Assembly (NCBI GenBank): GCA_017643645.1
Contig: JAEPNB010000003.1
Location: 1 to 64,000 of the forward strand
From: Balneola sp.
GTDB taxonomy: Bacteria; Bacteroidota; Rhodothermia; Balneolales; Balneolaceae
Direction: 5' to 3'
DNA length: 64,000 nt
In this document: one piece after another, positions 23,137-32,182 of the stretch
Position numbering within the stretch: the first letter of the stretch is position 1
Layout: each line of letters begins with the position of its first letter
Position numbers and translations under genes: made by a program
Notes under the pieces: generated by a model
The model's database searches: none
Told to the model about the DNA's origin: nothing
Seen by the model: the letters and a program-made list of their open reading frames with translations, nothing else

Positions 23137-24939
23137 ATGAACAACATTCGTAATTTTTGCATAATTGCTCACATCGATCACGGGAAATCTACACTCGCTG
23201 ATCGCCTTTTGCAATCAACAGGTACAATCAGTGAAAGGGAAATGCAGGAGCAGGTTCTGGACGATATGGATCTGGAACGAGAGCGTGGTATTACGATCAA
23301 AAGCCATGCTATTAAAATAGATTATAAGCGTCCAAACGGTGAACAATACAGTTTTAACCTCATTGACACGCCCGGTCACGTTGACTTTGCATACGAAGTT
23401 TCCCGCGCGCTAAAAGCTTGTGAAGGAGCCATTCTTGTTGTAGATGCCGCTCAAGGAATTGAAGCTCAAACTATTTCGAATTTATATCAGGCTATAGATC
23501 AGAATCTGGAAATTATTCCTGTTCTCAATAAAATTGATCTTCCGGGCGCTGATCCGGAAGGCATCGGACAGCAGGTGATCGATCTCATCGGATGTGAAAG
23601 AGAAGAAATTTTACACGTTTCCGGAAAAACAGGTGAAGGCGTTCCTGCTTTACTCGAAGCCATAGTAGAAAGAGTTCCGGGCCCAAAAAGAGAGGATGAC
23701 AAACCGTTAAGAGCACTGATTTTCGACTCTGTCTTTAATACCTACAGAGGTTCCGTGGCTTATGTTCGTGTAATGGAAGGAACTCTGAAAAAAGGTCAGG
23801 CTTTCAAATTCATGGCGAACAAGGAAGAGTATAATGCTGAGGACATTGGTTATCTGAGGATGAAATATGAGCCTGCTAAAGAACTTAAAGCAGGTGAAGT
23901 TGGCTATGTTATCGGAAGTGTGAAGTCTTTGCAAGATGTAAGAGTTGGTGATACTATCACTACCGTCAATAATCCTGCTACAGAAGCAATTCCGGGTTAT
24001 CAGGAATCAAAACCGATGGTTTTCTCCGGAATTTATCCTACACAAGCAGAAGATTTTGAAGATCTGCGTTCAGCGCTGGAAAAACTTCAATTAAATGATG
24101 CATCGCTTTCTTACGAACCGGAAACATCCAAAGCTTTGGGTTTTGGTTTCAGAGCAGGATTTCTTGGATTGCTCCATATGGAAATTGTTCAGGAGCGACT
24201 GGATCGTGAGTTCAATATTGATATCATTACAACGGTTCCTAACGTTCAGTATGAAGTTAAGCTGGAAGAGGGCAAATCTATTCAGGTAGACAACCCGAGC
24301 CAAATGCCGGAAGTGGGAGATATCGATGCTATTTTTGAGCCTTATATAAAAGCCAGTATTATCACACCTGCGGATTATATCGGTCCGATCATGAAATTAT
24401 GCCAGGAAAGAAGAGGGATTTACGTAAATCAGATATTCATGCAAAATAATCGGGTTGAAATTACGTATGAGATACCAATGGCTGAAGTTGTTTTTGATTT
24501 CTATGACAAATTGAAGTCAGGAACCCGAGGTTACGCCTCATTGGATTACGAATTCATCGAATACAGAAAAGGAGATCTGGTTCGATTAGATATTCTGTTG
24601 AATGGGGAACAGGTGGATGCACTTTCGAGTATTACCCATCGCGACAAAGCATATTATCAAGGACGACGTGTTTGCGCAAAGTTGAAGGAATTAATTCCAA
24701 GACAGCAATATGAAGTAGCTGTTCAGGCAGCAATTGGTAGTAGAATTATTGCAAGAGATTCAGTGAGAGCATTGCGTAAAGATGTGACAGCAAAATGTTA
24801 TGGTGGAGATATTTCACGTAAGAGAAAACTTCTTGAAAAACAGAAAGAAGGTAAAAAGAGAATGAAACAGGTAGGATCAGTAGAAATTCCTCAAGAGGCA
24901 TTTTTAGCAGTTCTATCAATGGATGAGGACGACAGATAA
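23137..24939 (+). CDS. lepA: Elongation factor 4 (LepA)
   Basis: Ribosome-associated translational GTPase that remodels stalled or pretranslocation ribosomes. The 600 residues hold all domains: G domain (residues 1-185) with AHIDHGKST, the DTPGHVDF motif and NKIDLPGA, domain II, and the LepA-specific C-terminal domain ending [21 protein letters not shown]-type basic stretch (about 550-575). The length and ends are standard. Its TAA is followed at once by the ATG of a secreted-protein gene, and lepB comes next, reproducing the common lepA-lepB linkage. Confidence 0.97.
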   Translation: MNNIRNFCIIAHIDHGKSTLADRLLQSTGTISEREMQEQVLDDMDLERERGITIKSHAIKIDYKRPNGEQYSFNLIDTPGHVDFAYEVSRALKACEGAILVVDAAQGIEAQTISNLYQAIDQNLEIIPVLNKIDLPGADPEGIGQQVIDLIGCEREEILHVSGKTGEGVPALLEAIVERVPGPKREDDKPLRALIFDSVFNTYRGSVAYVRVMEGTLKKGQAFKFMANKEEYNAEDIGYLRMKYEPAKELKAGEVGYVIGSVKSLQDVRVGDTITTVNNPATEAIPGYQESKPMVFSGIYPTQAEDFEDLRSALEKLQLNDASLSYEPETSKALGFGFRAGFLGLLHMEIVQERLDREFNIDIITTVPNVQYEVKLEEGKSIQVDNPSQMPEVGDIDAIFEPYIKASIITPADYIGPIMKLCQERRGIYVNQIFMQNNRVEITYEIPMAEVVFDFYDKLKSGTRGYASLDYEFIEYRKGDLVRLDILLNGEQVDALSSITHRDKAYYQGRRVCAKLKELIPRQQYEVAVQAAIGSRIIARDSVRALRKDVTAKCYGGDISRKRKLLEKQKEGKKRMKQVGSVEIPQEAFLAVLSMDEDDR

Positions 24940-25539
24940 ATGAGAGACTTTAAGAAAGTGATGCTTTCAGTTTTTGTAATCGGAATTTTTCTAAGCAGTT
25001 CAGCAATGGCTCAATTCGAAGAACCGGAAATAATGAAAGTGGAGAATGAAGATGTTGCTGATTACGAGGCAAAGATCAGAAGCTTCAATTTAACAGGACA
25101 GGGTTTATATGGACAAACTACCATTGACGGAATGTCTTCACTTGAAATAAGAGCATTACTTCAAGGTGCTTTTGGTGACCCAACAAAAACATTGGAAAGT
25201 CTTTCCAAAGAAGAAAACTTCAGGCTTGCAAAAGCTATTCAGTTTGAATACTGGTTTTTTGTGGACGATCCAATTGCAGATGAACCTGTGCCTTTACTGG
25301 TGCTTGATTTTACAGGTCCTTTCGGTAACGGCGTAACTTTTGGAGCGGCGAGTAAGTATGTGGATCTGATGCCACAAATTATGAGAACTTTTGAGAAAGC
25401 ACTATTGGAAGCAGAACCTGCTGAATTTTCAGATTACTATTTTGAAGAACAACGTATGAAATGGTATCTGATAAAAAGCGACGGAAAAAACCATGAGGTT
25501 AAACCAATTGAACAACCTTCTCACATCAAACTTAATTAA
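24940..25539 (+). CDS. Secreted protein between lepA and lepB (199 aa)
   Basis: The start codon directly abuts the lepA stop. The first 25 residues are a signal peptide (MRDFKKVMLSVFVIGIFLSSSAMA, cleaved before QFEEPE). The mature part has no domain that I recognise; it is acidic, with aromatic-rich segments (FEYWFFVDDP near 108, WYLIKSDGK near 184). It is presumably periplasmic. Position inside the lepA-lepB block suggests constitutive expression, but gives no functional clue. Confidence 0.75.
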   Translation: MRDFKKVMLSVFVIGIFLSSSAMAQFEEPEIMKVENEDVADYEAKIRSFNLTGQGLYGQTTIDGMSSLEIRALLQGAFGDPTKTLESLSKEENFRLAKAIQFEYWFFVDDPIADEPVPLLVLDFTGPFGNGVTFGAASKYVDLMPQIMRTFEKALLEAEPAEFSDYYFEEQRMKWYLIKSDGKNHEVKPIEQPSHIKLN

Positions 25540-25548
25540 ACGAATACA

Positions 25549-26682
25549 TTGGAAGACAAAAAAACTGATGAGCAGGAAAAAAGCTCATTTTGGCAAAGAA
25601 GGAAGGAAAGATTAGAAGAAGATAAAAAAGCAAAATCCTGGTTAAGGGAATGGGTTGATGCATTGGTATTCGCCTTTTTTGCAGCTGCTATTCTAAGGGC
25701 TTTGATATTCGGATCTTATAAAATTCCAACTCCATCTATGGAGCAAAACCTGATGGTTGGGGATTTTCTGATCGTTTCAAATCTTACTTATGGACCAAGA
25801 ACTCCGATGGGAGTTTGTGTTCCGTTTACGCAATGGTGCTTGCCCGGAGTTAAACTTCCATCAACTCGTATTCCCGGGTTTCGTGATGTGGAAAGAAATG
25901 ATATCATCGTTTTTAATGTACCTCATGAGATCAAACCAATTTCCCAGAAGACAAATTATATAAAACGAGCTGTTGCTGTTGCAGGTGACACTCTGGAGAT
26001 CAGGGATAAAGTTGTTTACATAAATGGTAATAAAGAGAATGATCACGAAGGATTGCAAAAGCATTACTTCCTGAAAATGAATGATCGGGTACGACTTAGT
26101 GAAGCAAAAATGAAATCTGTGGGTGCAGGCGCTTTACAAAATGTACCGGGAGGCAAAGATATATTCATAGATTATCTTGGAGATGATACCTATCGGGTTA
26201 ACCTGACCGATGAGGCTGTTTCAGAAATACAGTCTTGGCCGGAACTGGATTCATTATGGCTTAGCATGACTCCTGAAGACGAAACAGATCGAGGCTACGC
26301 TTCCACGAGGTCGGCTTACGATTTTGCTAAAGCTTTCAGAAGTCAGGATAATTTTCCGCCCGTTGTAATTCCGTTCGAAGGTCAGCAAATCGAGTTAAAC
26401 AATCAGAACTGGTTTATCTATAAAGATCTTATCGAACGATATGAAAGTAATCGTCTTGAGCGCAGAGATGGAAAGATCTTTATAAACGGGGAAGAGACTA
26501 ATACTTATACCGTACAGCAGAACTATTACTTTGCGATGGGTGATAATCGTGATAACAGTGAAGACAGTCGTTTTTGGGGCTTTATTCCTAAAGATCACAT
26601 CATTGGTAAAGGCTTCATCGTTTGGTACTCACACGATAAAGGTGTTCCAAGATTCAATCGCATTCTTAAGTTGATAGAGTAG
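25549..26682 (+). CDS. lepB: Signal peptidase I (LepB), long form with insertion
   Basis: Inner-membrane serine protease that removes signal peptides from exported proteins. It starts at a TTG (MEDKKTDEQE); no ATG fits. A single membrane segment (about 35-55) is followed by the nucleophile Ser63 in IPTPSMEQNL and the general base Lys139 in NYIKRAVAVAGD. The box MGDNRDNSEDSRFWG lies near the C-terminus. Between the Lys box and this box is an insert of about 170 residues (150-320), which is seen in Bacteroidota-type enzymes and makes the protein 377 residues long. Confidence 0.94.
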   Translation: MEDKKTDEQEKSSFWQRRKERLEEDKKAKSWLREWVDALVFAFFAAAILRALIFGSYKIPTPSMEQNLMVGDFLIVSNLTYGPRTPMGVCVPFTQWCLPGVKLPSTRIPGFRDVERNDIIVFNVPHEIKPISQKTNYIKRAVAVAGDTLEIRDKVVYINGNKENDHEGLQKHYFLKMNDRVRLSEAKMKSVGAGALQNVPGGKDIFIDYLGDDTYRVNLTDEAVSEIQSWPELDSLWLSMTPEDETDRGYASTRSAYDFAKAFRSQDNFPPVVIPFEGQQIELNNQNWFIYKDLIERYESNRLERRDGKIFINGEETNTYTVQQNYYFAMGDNRDNSEDSRFWGFIPKDHIIGKGFIVWYSHDKGVPRFNRILKLIE

Positions 26683-26691
26683 AGAAATCTT

Positions 26692-26726
26692 GTCATTCTG
26701 AGCATAATTGCGAAGAATCTTCACGA
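26692..26726. repeat. GTCATTCTGAGC-type intergenic repeat
   Basis: A short sequence starting GTCATTCTGAGC and ending GAAGAATCTT, right after lepB. This is a form of dispersed repeat that I have often seen in Bacteroidota intergenic DNA. The related GTCAT..GAC form is near 19889-19915. Confidence 0.5.
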
Positions 26727-26780
26727 CTGGTTAACTACTGGTAATAAATTACTTGGCTGCCGTAGGCATTCCTTTGGAAA

Positions 26781-26962
26781 GAATTATTTCCACGAACTCC
26801 ATCACCCCGCTTTCAGCGAAATGATGGATAACTACTTTTCCGTCTGTCGGGCTTTGCACGGCTGACGGATTTTAGTTGCTGAGATAGAAACAAGACCTCG
26901 GAATTCATGCCAATAATTCTAAAGGTCGGTATAGTTGGAAGTTTTTTCTGGAATCCTGAAGC
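26781..26962. repeat. Dispersed modular repeat, copy 3 (core inverted relative to copy 2)
   Basis: Left arm GAATTATTTCCACGAACTCC (26781-26800), core to about 26900, right arm GAATTCATGCCAATAATTCT (26901-26920), tail AAAGGTCGGTATAGTTGG onward. The core (for instance GTCTGTCGGGCTTTGCACGG) is the reverse complement of the copy 2 core, while the tail has the same orientation in copies 1, 2 and 3. The whole intergenic stretch 26683-27047 has no gene. Confidence 0.75.
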
Positions 26963-27047
26963 ATATCAAAACCAAACCGTTATATGAAAAAAAGATTTAC
27001 TATACTTTGTTTCAAATCAGAACAAAGCTTAAGCTTATTTTTAAAGT

Positions 27048-27767
27048 ATGAGTGTATTTACTTATCATCTTGTAAGAACATCAATTGCTACTTCTCTTAA
27101 AGCTTTTTGGAAGCCTCCTAATTCTAATGATATATCAGGTTTAATTCATGCTGAGTGTATGATGTCAATGAAACTGGGATCACCAGTTTTTTCACCATCC
27201 AGAATGTTGATCAAAGAACTAGCAGTTTTTGCTCAATGGGAAGATGAAGCCTCAATTGATAAGTTTTTGGAAACGGATAAGCTTGGAAATGTTCTCTCTA
27301 AAGGATGGCATACTAGGTTACAATATTTAAGGCAATGGGGACATATTGATGAATTTAAAATCCCAAATAACAATATAGAAATAGATGCTCATAACGAGCC
27401 TGTTGTAGCTGTAACTATTGCAAGGATGAAGCTCTTTCAGGTGCCTAGATTTATTCGCTGGGGACGACCGGCTGAGGAGTTAGTACGTGATCATCCCGGA
27501 ACTGCTTTTTCCATGGCATCAATCAGGTATCCGAGAACAGTTTCAACTTTTTCGATATGGAAATCACAACAGGAAATGGTAGATATGGTCCATGGTCACA
27601 GTTCTATACCAAGACCGAAAAGACATGCAAAAGCAATGAAAGAAAGAGAGAGGAAAGATTTTCACTTTCAGTTTACAACGCTTCGGTTTAAACCAATTGC
27701 AGAATTTGGGGAATGGAAGGGACGTACTAATATCATTCCTAAACCTAACGTTGACCAATCAAAATGA
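27048..27767 (+). CDS. CrtA-like (spheroidene monooxygenase type) protein
   Basis: A 239-residue protein without signal peptide. The C-terminal half has the arrangement of CrtA-like dimeric alpha-beta barrels: ARMKLFQVPRFIRWGRPAEE, HPGTAFSMASIRYPRTVSTFSIWKS and the closing RFKPIAEFGEWKG. CrtA enzymes oxidise carotenoids at C-2 in purple bacteria, but related proteins occur in heterotrophs with unknown substrate. The presence of lycopene cyclase at 6.3 kb makes a role in carotenoid modification plausible. The stop overlaps the next start by 4 bases (ATGA). The assignment rests on pattern recognition only. Confidence 0.55.
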   Translation: MSVFTYHLVRTSIATSLKAFWKPPNSNDISGLIHAECMMSMKLGSPVFSPSRMLIKELAVFAQWEDEASIDKFLETDKLGNVLSKGWHTRLQYLRQWGHIDEFKIPNNNIEIDAHNEPVVAVTIARMKLFQVPRFIRWGRPAEELVRDHPGTAFSMASIRYPRTVSTFSIWKSQQEMVDMVHGHSSIPRPKRHAKAMKERERKDFHFQFTTLRFKPIAEFGEWKGRTNIIPKPNVDQSK

Positions 27768-28624
27768 GACTCGCTTATCATAAGCAAAAATTCCAGGATT
27801 GGTTTACTCAGCAATGGATTATAGTATGGGGTAAAAGAATCGAGTCAAAAACTGTTCCATGGTTGATGGGACCTTTTGGAAAAAGTGATTGGATATCAGA
27901 TGAGTTCGTAAAAGAATTAGCACAAGATGAAGGATTAGTTATAGAAAGAAACGTCAAATCTCGGGGTCTTATCTCATCTATTGAACTGCTGGGATTAACT
28001 GAAGATGAGTTAAAAAAGCTTTCAAATCGTGTAATTGAGTTTTATCAAAAAACAGCTGAATACAATTTAGAATTGTCTGTGAGATGGAATTTTGTTTTTA
28101 AAGTTTTAGGCAACCTTGTAAAAATGTTATTCAGCAAACGAATTGATCAACTCAATATTCCAACAGAAAGCATCTCTTCATCAGAGGAAATAAGTAGTGA
28201 AATAATTACACTTACAGATCCTGATTCTGAGGAAATAAAATACACAATTTGGTATCGAACCTTTAAAACGACAGGGCAAGTGCTATATTCAGGAGTATAT
28301 TCTATATGTACATTACCATCCGGACAGTCTTGTATTAAAGCGGTTTTCCCATTACCAAAGGGAAATGCTACAGTGATTATGTCTCCCAGCGTAGATCTCA
28401 ATGGAGAACTTCAGTTATATTCATCAGGTAATGAGTTTGGAGATCCCGGTTTTTATTTCTTGCTAGAAGATTCAAAAGGAGATTTATGGGCTCAATATAT
28501 TCGTTCTTTTAGAGATCTATTAATAGTGTCTTCAAATGAAGAAGGTATTTCTGCAGAGCAAACGTTAACTCTGTGGAATAAAGAAGTAGTTCAATTCCGG
28601 TATAAAATAAGTCGCAATACATAA
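27764..28624 (+). CDS. Hypothetical protein coupled to the CrtA-like gene (286 aa)
   Basis: No signal peptide and no clear membrane segment, although residues 105-120 (FVFKVLGNLVKMLF) are hydrophobic. The N-terminal 140 residues contain KFQDWFTQQWIIVWGKRIE and PWLMGPFGKSDWISDEF, and the rest is beta-rich with GFYFLLEDSKGDLWAQYIRS. I do not recognise the family. It overlaps the upstream CrtA-like gene by 4 bases, so the two are surely one transcription unit and probably function together. Confidence 0.75.
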   Translation: MRLAYHKQKFQDWFTQQWIIVWGKRIESKTVPWLMGPFGKSDWISDEFVKELAQDEGLVIERNVKSRGLISSIELLGLTEDELKKLSNRVIEFYQKTAEYNLELSVRWNFVFKVLGNLVKMLFSKRIDQLNIPTESISSSEEISSEIITLTDPDSEEIKYTIWYRTFKTTGQVLYSGVYSICTLPSGQSCIKAVFPLPKGNATVIMSPSVDLNGELQLYSSGNEFGDPGFYFLLEDSKGDLWAQYIRSFRDLLIVSSNEEGISAEQTLTLWNKEVVQFRYKISRNT

Positions 28625-28701
28625 ATACATATTGAATTTTCTCATTTGCCTCCCTCACCAAACCTTATCATATTCTTCGATCAACTAACTATATCTAAAC
28701 G

Positions 28702-30054
28702 ATGAAAAAACTCGGATTTCTATTCCTTATTCTACTATTCCTAATTCCTGATTTATCTGCTCAAAATGGTTATCCGGAAATTCTTTCCATGAAAGAGCGT
28801 GCGGAAGTAATTGATGATCTACTGGAGGATAAAATTCAAACTGTGCTTCCCGATCTGATGAGAAGAACAGGAATCGACATGTGGGTGGTGGTTTCCAGGG
28901 AATACAATGAAGATCCTGTGATCGAAACATTACTCCCGGCTACCTGGTTGGCTGCAAGACGCAGAACCATCTTGTTGATGTACGATCAAGGGGAAGGCAA
29001 AGGAGTAGAAACTCTAGCTGTTGCCAGATATGATGTAGGAAAAACCTTCAAGAAAGCCTGGGATAAAGAAAAAGAACCGGATCAGTGGAAAAGACTGAAA
29101 GAGATCATAGACGAAAGAAACCCAAAGAAGATCGGAGTTAATCAAAGCGATGATTGGGGCTTGGCGGATGGAATAGTTGCAACTGATCTTCAGGAAATGA
29201 AATCGGCTATTGGGAAAAAATATTCTGATCGAATTGTTTCTGCAGAAAAGCTGGCAGTTGGATGGTTAGAAACACGATCAGCAAAGGAAATGACCATCTA
29301 TCCTCAAATTGTACGCATTGCTCATAAAATTATAGAGCAAGGGTTTTCGGATGAAGTAATTCAACCCGGAGTTACGACAACCAAGGATGTAGTTTGGTGG
29401 TTCAGAGAAAAAATAAGAGAATTGAAATTGATTACCTGGTTTCACCCAAGTGTTTCTATTCAAAGAGCTGATCCGGAATCTTTCGATCATCTGAGATCAT
29501 TTTCCAGCAGACCTGATAATAATGTTATTATGCCCGGAGACTTGCTCCATGTAGATTTTGGAATAACGTATCTGCGTTTAAATACCGATACTCAACAACA
29601 TGCTTATATACTTCGACCAGGCGAAACGGAAGTGCCTGAATATTTGAATAAAGCTTTTGATAACGGAAATCGTCTTCAGGATATCTTCACAAATAACTTC
29701 AAAGAAGGCAGAACGGGAAATGAAGTGTTGAAGATGTCGAGAGAACAGGCAATTGCAGAAGGTATCAAGCCTTCCATTTACACTCACCCGATTGGCTATC
29801 ATGGTCATGCTGCGGGAACAACATTAGGAATGTGGGATTCTCAGGGCGGAGTTCCGGGAAGTGGAGATTATCCTTTGCACCTAAACACCGCTTATTCCAT
29901 CGAATTAAATGCAGCCACGTTTATTGAAGAATGGGGAAAGGAAATCCGGATCATGTTGGAAGAAGATGCTTTCTTTGACGAAACGGGAGTTTGGTACATC
30001 GACGGCAGGCAGAAAGAGATCATGATGATTCCAAGAGTGCCGGCAAAGCAGTAA
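28702..30054 (+). CDS. Secreted M24-family aminopeptidase (Xaa-Pro type)
   Basis: A signal peptide (MKKLGFLFLILLFLIPDLSA) is followed by a creatinase-like N-terminal domain (to about 200) and a pita-bread M24 domain. Metal ligands are visible: Asp in LLHVDFGITY, Asp in NTDTQQHAYIL, His in GYHGHAAGTTLG, Glu in YSIELNAATF and Glu in RIMLEEDAFF. It would remove N-terminal residues next to proline, or a related substrate, in the periplasm or outside the cell. The 450 residues are complete. It appears monocistronic; the next gene begins 52 bases later with its own signal peptide. Confidence 0.85.
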   Translation: MKKLGFLFLILLFLIPDLSAQNGYPEILSMKERAEVIDDLLEDKIQTVLPDLMRRTGIDMWVVVSREYNEDPVIETLLPATWLAARRRTILLMYDQGEGKGVETLAVARYDVGKTFKKAWDKEKEPDQWKRLKEIIDERNPKKIGVNQSDDWGLADGIVATDLQEMKSAIGKKYSDRIVSAEKLAVGWLETRSAKEMTIYPQIVRIAHKIIEQGFSDEVIQPGVTTTKDVVWWFREKIRELKLITWFHPSVSIQRADPESFDHLRSFSSRPDNNVIMPGDLLHVDFGITYLRLNTDTQQHAYILRPGETEVPEYLNKAFDNGNRLQDIFTNNFKEGRTGNEVLKMSREQAIAEGIKPSIYTHPIGYHGHAAGTTLGMWDSQGGVPGSGDYPLHLNTAYSIELNAATFIEEWGKEIRIMLEEDAFFDETGVWYIDGRQKEIMMIPRVPAKQ

Positions 30055-30114
30055 CCTGTTGTTCGCTATAATCCATCGTTTTATCTTAGAGTAATAACAA
30101 GATTGATGAATGGA

Positions 30115-32001
30115 ATGAAAAAGTATGTGTTGATCTTACTTTTTTTGCTATGTAGTGTAATAGTTCAAGCACAAAATAACCCTGAACGAAAAAGCATAGA
30201 GGAACAGCAAGCCGAGCTTATCGTTGCAGCGGGGGTTGATCGTATTCTAATACTTCAGGATCTCGCTTTCAGGGTAAGGTTCAGAGATGCAACCCAAGCA
30301 TTGCTGTATGCAGAAGAAGCTTTAGACCTTTCTAAAGCATACAGTCAGGATAGTTTACAAGCAGAAAGTTTATACAGGTTAGGCACCATTTATAATCTAA
30401 AAGATCAGTTCGCTAATTCGATAGTTGCTTTAATAGATGCTCGCCAAATATTTATCGAACTTAATGATATTCCCAGAGAGATCAAGATTCTGCAATTGCT
30501 CGGTGCTGTTTACACCAAAACTGGTCAATACAATGAGGCATCGGAATTGTATTTTGAAATGCTTAATCATACCAAGAAATTAAACGATGCTGAGGGTGAA
30601 GTTTTTGCGTTAACCAGAATCGCAGTTATACAGTTAAACTTAGATAATTACAGGGTTTCACAAAGATTTTTCCAGAATGCCATTACTAAAGCGAGAGAAA
30701 TCGGAGATTGGGTTGGGGAAACAATTGCGTTATCCGAAGCAGGGTTATTGGAAGAAAAGGTCGGGAATACACAAAAAGCGATAGAGTATTATCAGAAAGC
30801 AATTGAGATCTTTAATAGTAAAGATGTAAAGCATGCCATTCCAACTATTTTATTTAGTATAAGTACACTTTATAAAGATGAGGATAAAGTTGAATTAGCT
30901 TTGGAAATAACTAATGAAGCAATAGAATTGGCCGATTCATTAAATAATCAAGCTTTTGTTATAGACGGACTATTAAACCTTTCAAATATTTATGCTTCAA
31001 TGGGCGAAAATGAAAAAGCAATAAGTGTTTTAGAAGAAGGTAGAAGTATTGCGGAAGTTTCAGGTCTTGGTAATTCAGAACTTAAAATACTAACAAGTCT
31101 AAGTAGAAATTACAGTAGTTTAGAAAAGAACGAGGAAGCATTGAAGACTGCTGAAAGAGCGAAATCAATAGCTATATCAAAAAAAAGTTGGGAAGCAGCA
31201 AAAAGTGCCTTGGAAACTTTAATAGATGTAGAAAAAAAAGAAGGGTTATTTATTAAGGCACTTTCACATCAGGAAGAATTAATGATGGTTCAAGATTCTA
31301 TTATAGATAGTGATCGGGCAAAAAAAATAGCAGAACTAGAAGCACGTTACCAAGTAAGCCAAAAAGAAAAAGAGATTCAAGCCTTGCAGGCTGAAAACAC
31401 CAAAAGCGCTACAAAGCAAATTGCTTTAATTATTGGAATAAGCTTATTGATGGTTATTGGATTACTAATCTTCAGAAGTCAAAAACTTAAAATTCAACGC
31501 AAACAGGTACAACTTGAAAATTCACAGCTGAAAAGTAAACAACTTGAAAAAGACCTGGAATACAAAAACAAACAACTGACAACTCAAAGTCTCAATATGG
31601 TTCAGAAAAATGAGATGATGGAAGAGTTAAAAGGAAAGATTGAGCTAATTAAAGAAAAAGGATCGAGTAAAGAGTTAAATAGCCTTTCAAATCTTGTTGA
31701 TTATAGTATAAGTCTTGATGAAGATTGGAAACAATTTCAAATGCACTTTGAAGAAGCTCATTCAGGTTTTTATCATACCTTAAAAGAACAATATCCTGAC
31801 CTTACCCCCAATGAGTTAAGATTATCTGCTCTTGTAAAGCTTAATTTATCGATCAAAGAAATGGCTGCAATTATAGGTATATCTCCAGATAGCGTAAAAA
31901 CTGCCCGATATAGACTTAGAAAGAAGCTAAGACTTAAGACCCAAGATAATCTTACAGATTTTATGCTGGAATTAGAAAAAGCCTCCAGTAATATTAGTTA
32001 G
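30115..32001 (+). CDS. TPR-domain regulator with C-terminal LuxR-type helix-turn-helix
   Basis: The ATG at 30115 (MKKYVLILLFLLCSVIVQA) gives a signal sequence; the upstream ATG at 30106 and TTG at 30103 add only a few residues. About eight TPR-like repeats occupy residues 30-410. Then come a transmembrane helix (IALIIGISLLMVIGLLIF, near 440), a coiled coil (470-530), and a DNA-binding domain with LTPNELRLSALVKLNLS and IIGISPDSVKTARYRLRKKL. This is the known Bacteroidota architecture of membrane-bound TPR regulators, with a periplasmic sensor and cytoplasmic output. Targets are unknown; the TPR protein downstream is a candidate partner. Confidence 0.85.
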   Translation: MKKYVLILLFLLCSVIVQAQNNPERKSIEEQQAELIVAAGVDRILILQDLAFRVRFRDATQALLYAEEALDLSKAYSQDSLQAESLYRLGTIYNLKDQFANSIVALIDARQIFIELNDIPREIKILQLLGAVYTKTGQYNEASELYFEMLNHTKKLNDAEGEVFALTRIAVIQLNLDNYRVSQRFFQNAITKAREIGDWVGETIALSEAGLLEEKVGNTQKAIEYYQKAIEIFNSKDVKHAIPTILFSISTLYKDEDKVELALEITNEAIELADSLNNQAFVIDGLLNLSNIYASMGENEKAISVLEEGRSIAEVSGLGNSELKILTSLSRNYSSLEKNEEALKTAERAKSIAISKKSWEAAKSALETLIDVEKKEGLFIKALSHQEELMMVQDSIIDSDRAKKIAELEARYQVSQKEKEIQALQAENTKSATKQIALIIGISLLMVIGLLIFRSQKLKIQRKQVQLENSQLKSKQLEKDLEYKNKQLTTQSLNMVQKNEMMEELKGKIELIKEKGSSKELNSLSNLVDYSISLDEDWKQFQMHFEEAHSGFYHTLKEQYPDLTPNELRLSALVKLNLSIKEMAAIIGISPDSVKTARYRLRKKLRLKTQDNLTDFMLELEKASSNIS

Positions 32002-32182
32002 TCAGTTTCCGCGAACCGGTATTTGGTACTGTATACCTAATGTTTACCAGGTTGTATATATCATTGTTTACTCGTTGTTCACCCACTCAAATACTTCTAA
32101 AGATCTCTCATAACGTAACTTTCTTTCGCAATTAATCACATCGCGTAAAGCGAATTAAACTAAAAGAAAGAACAAAAGAACA

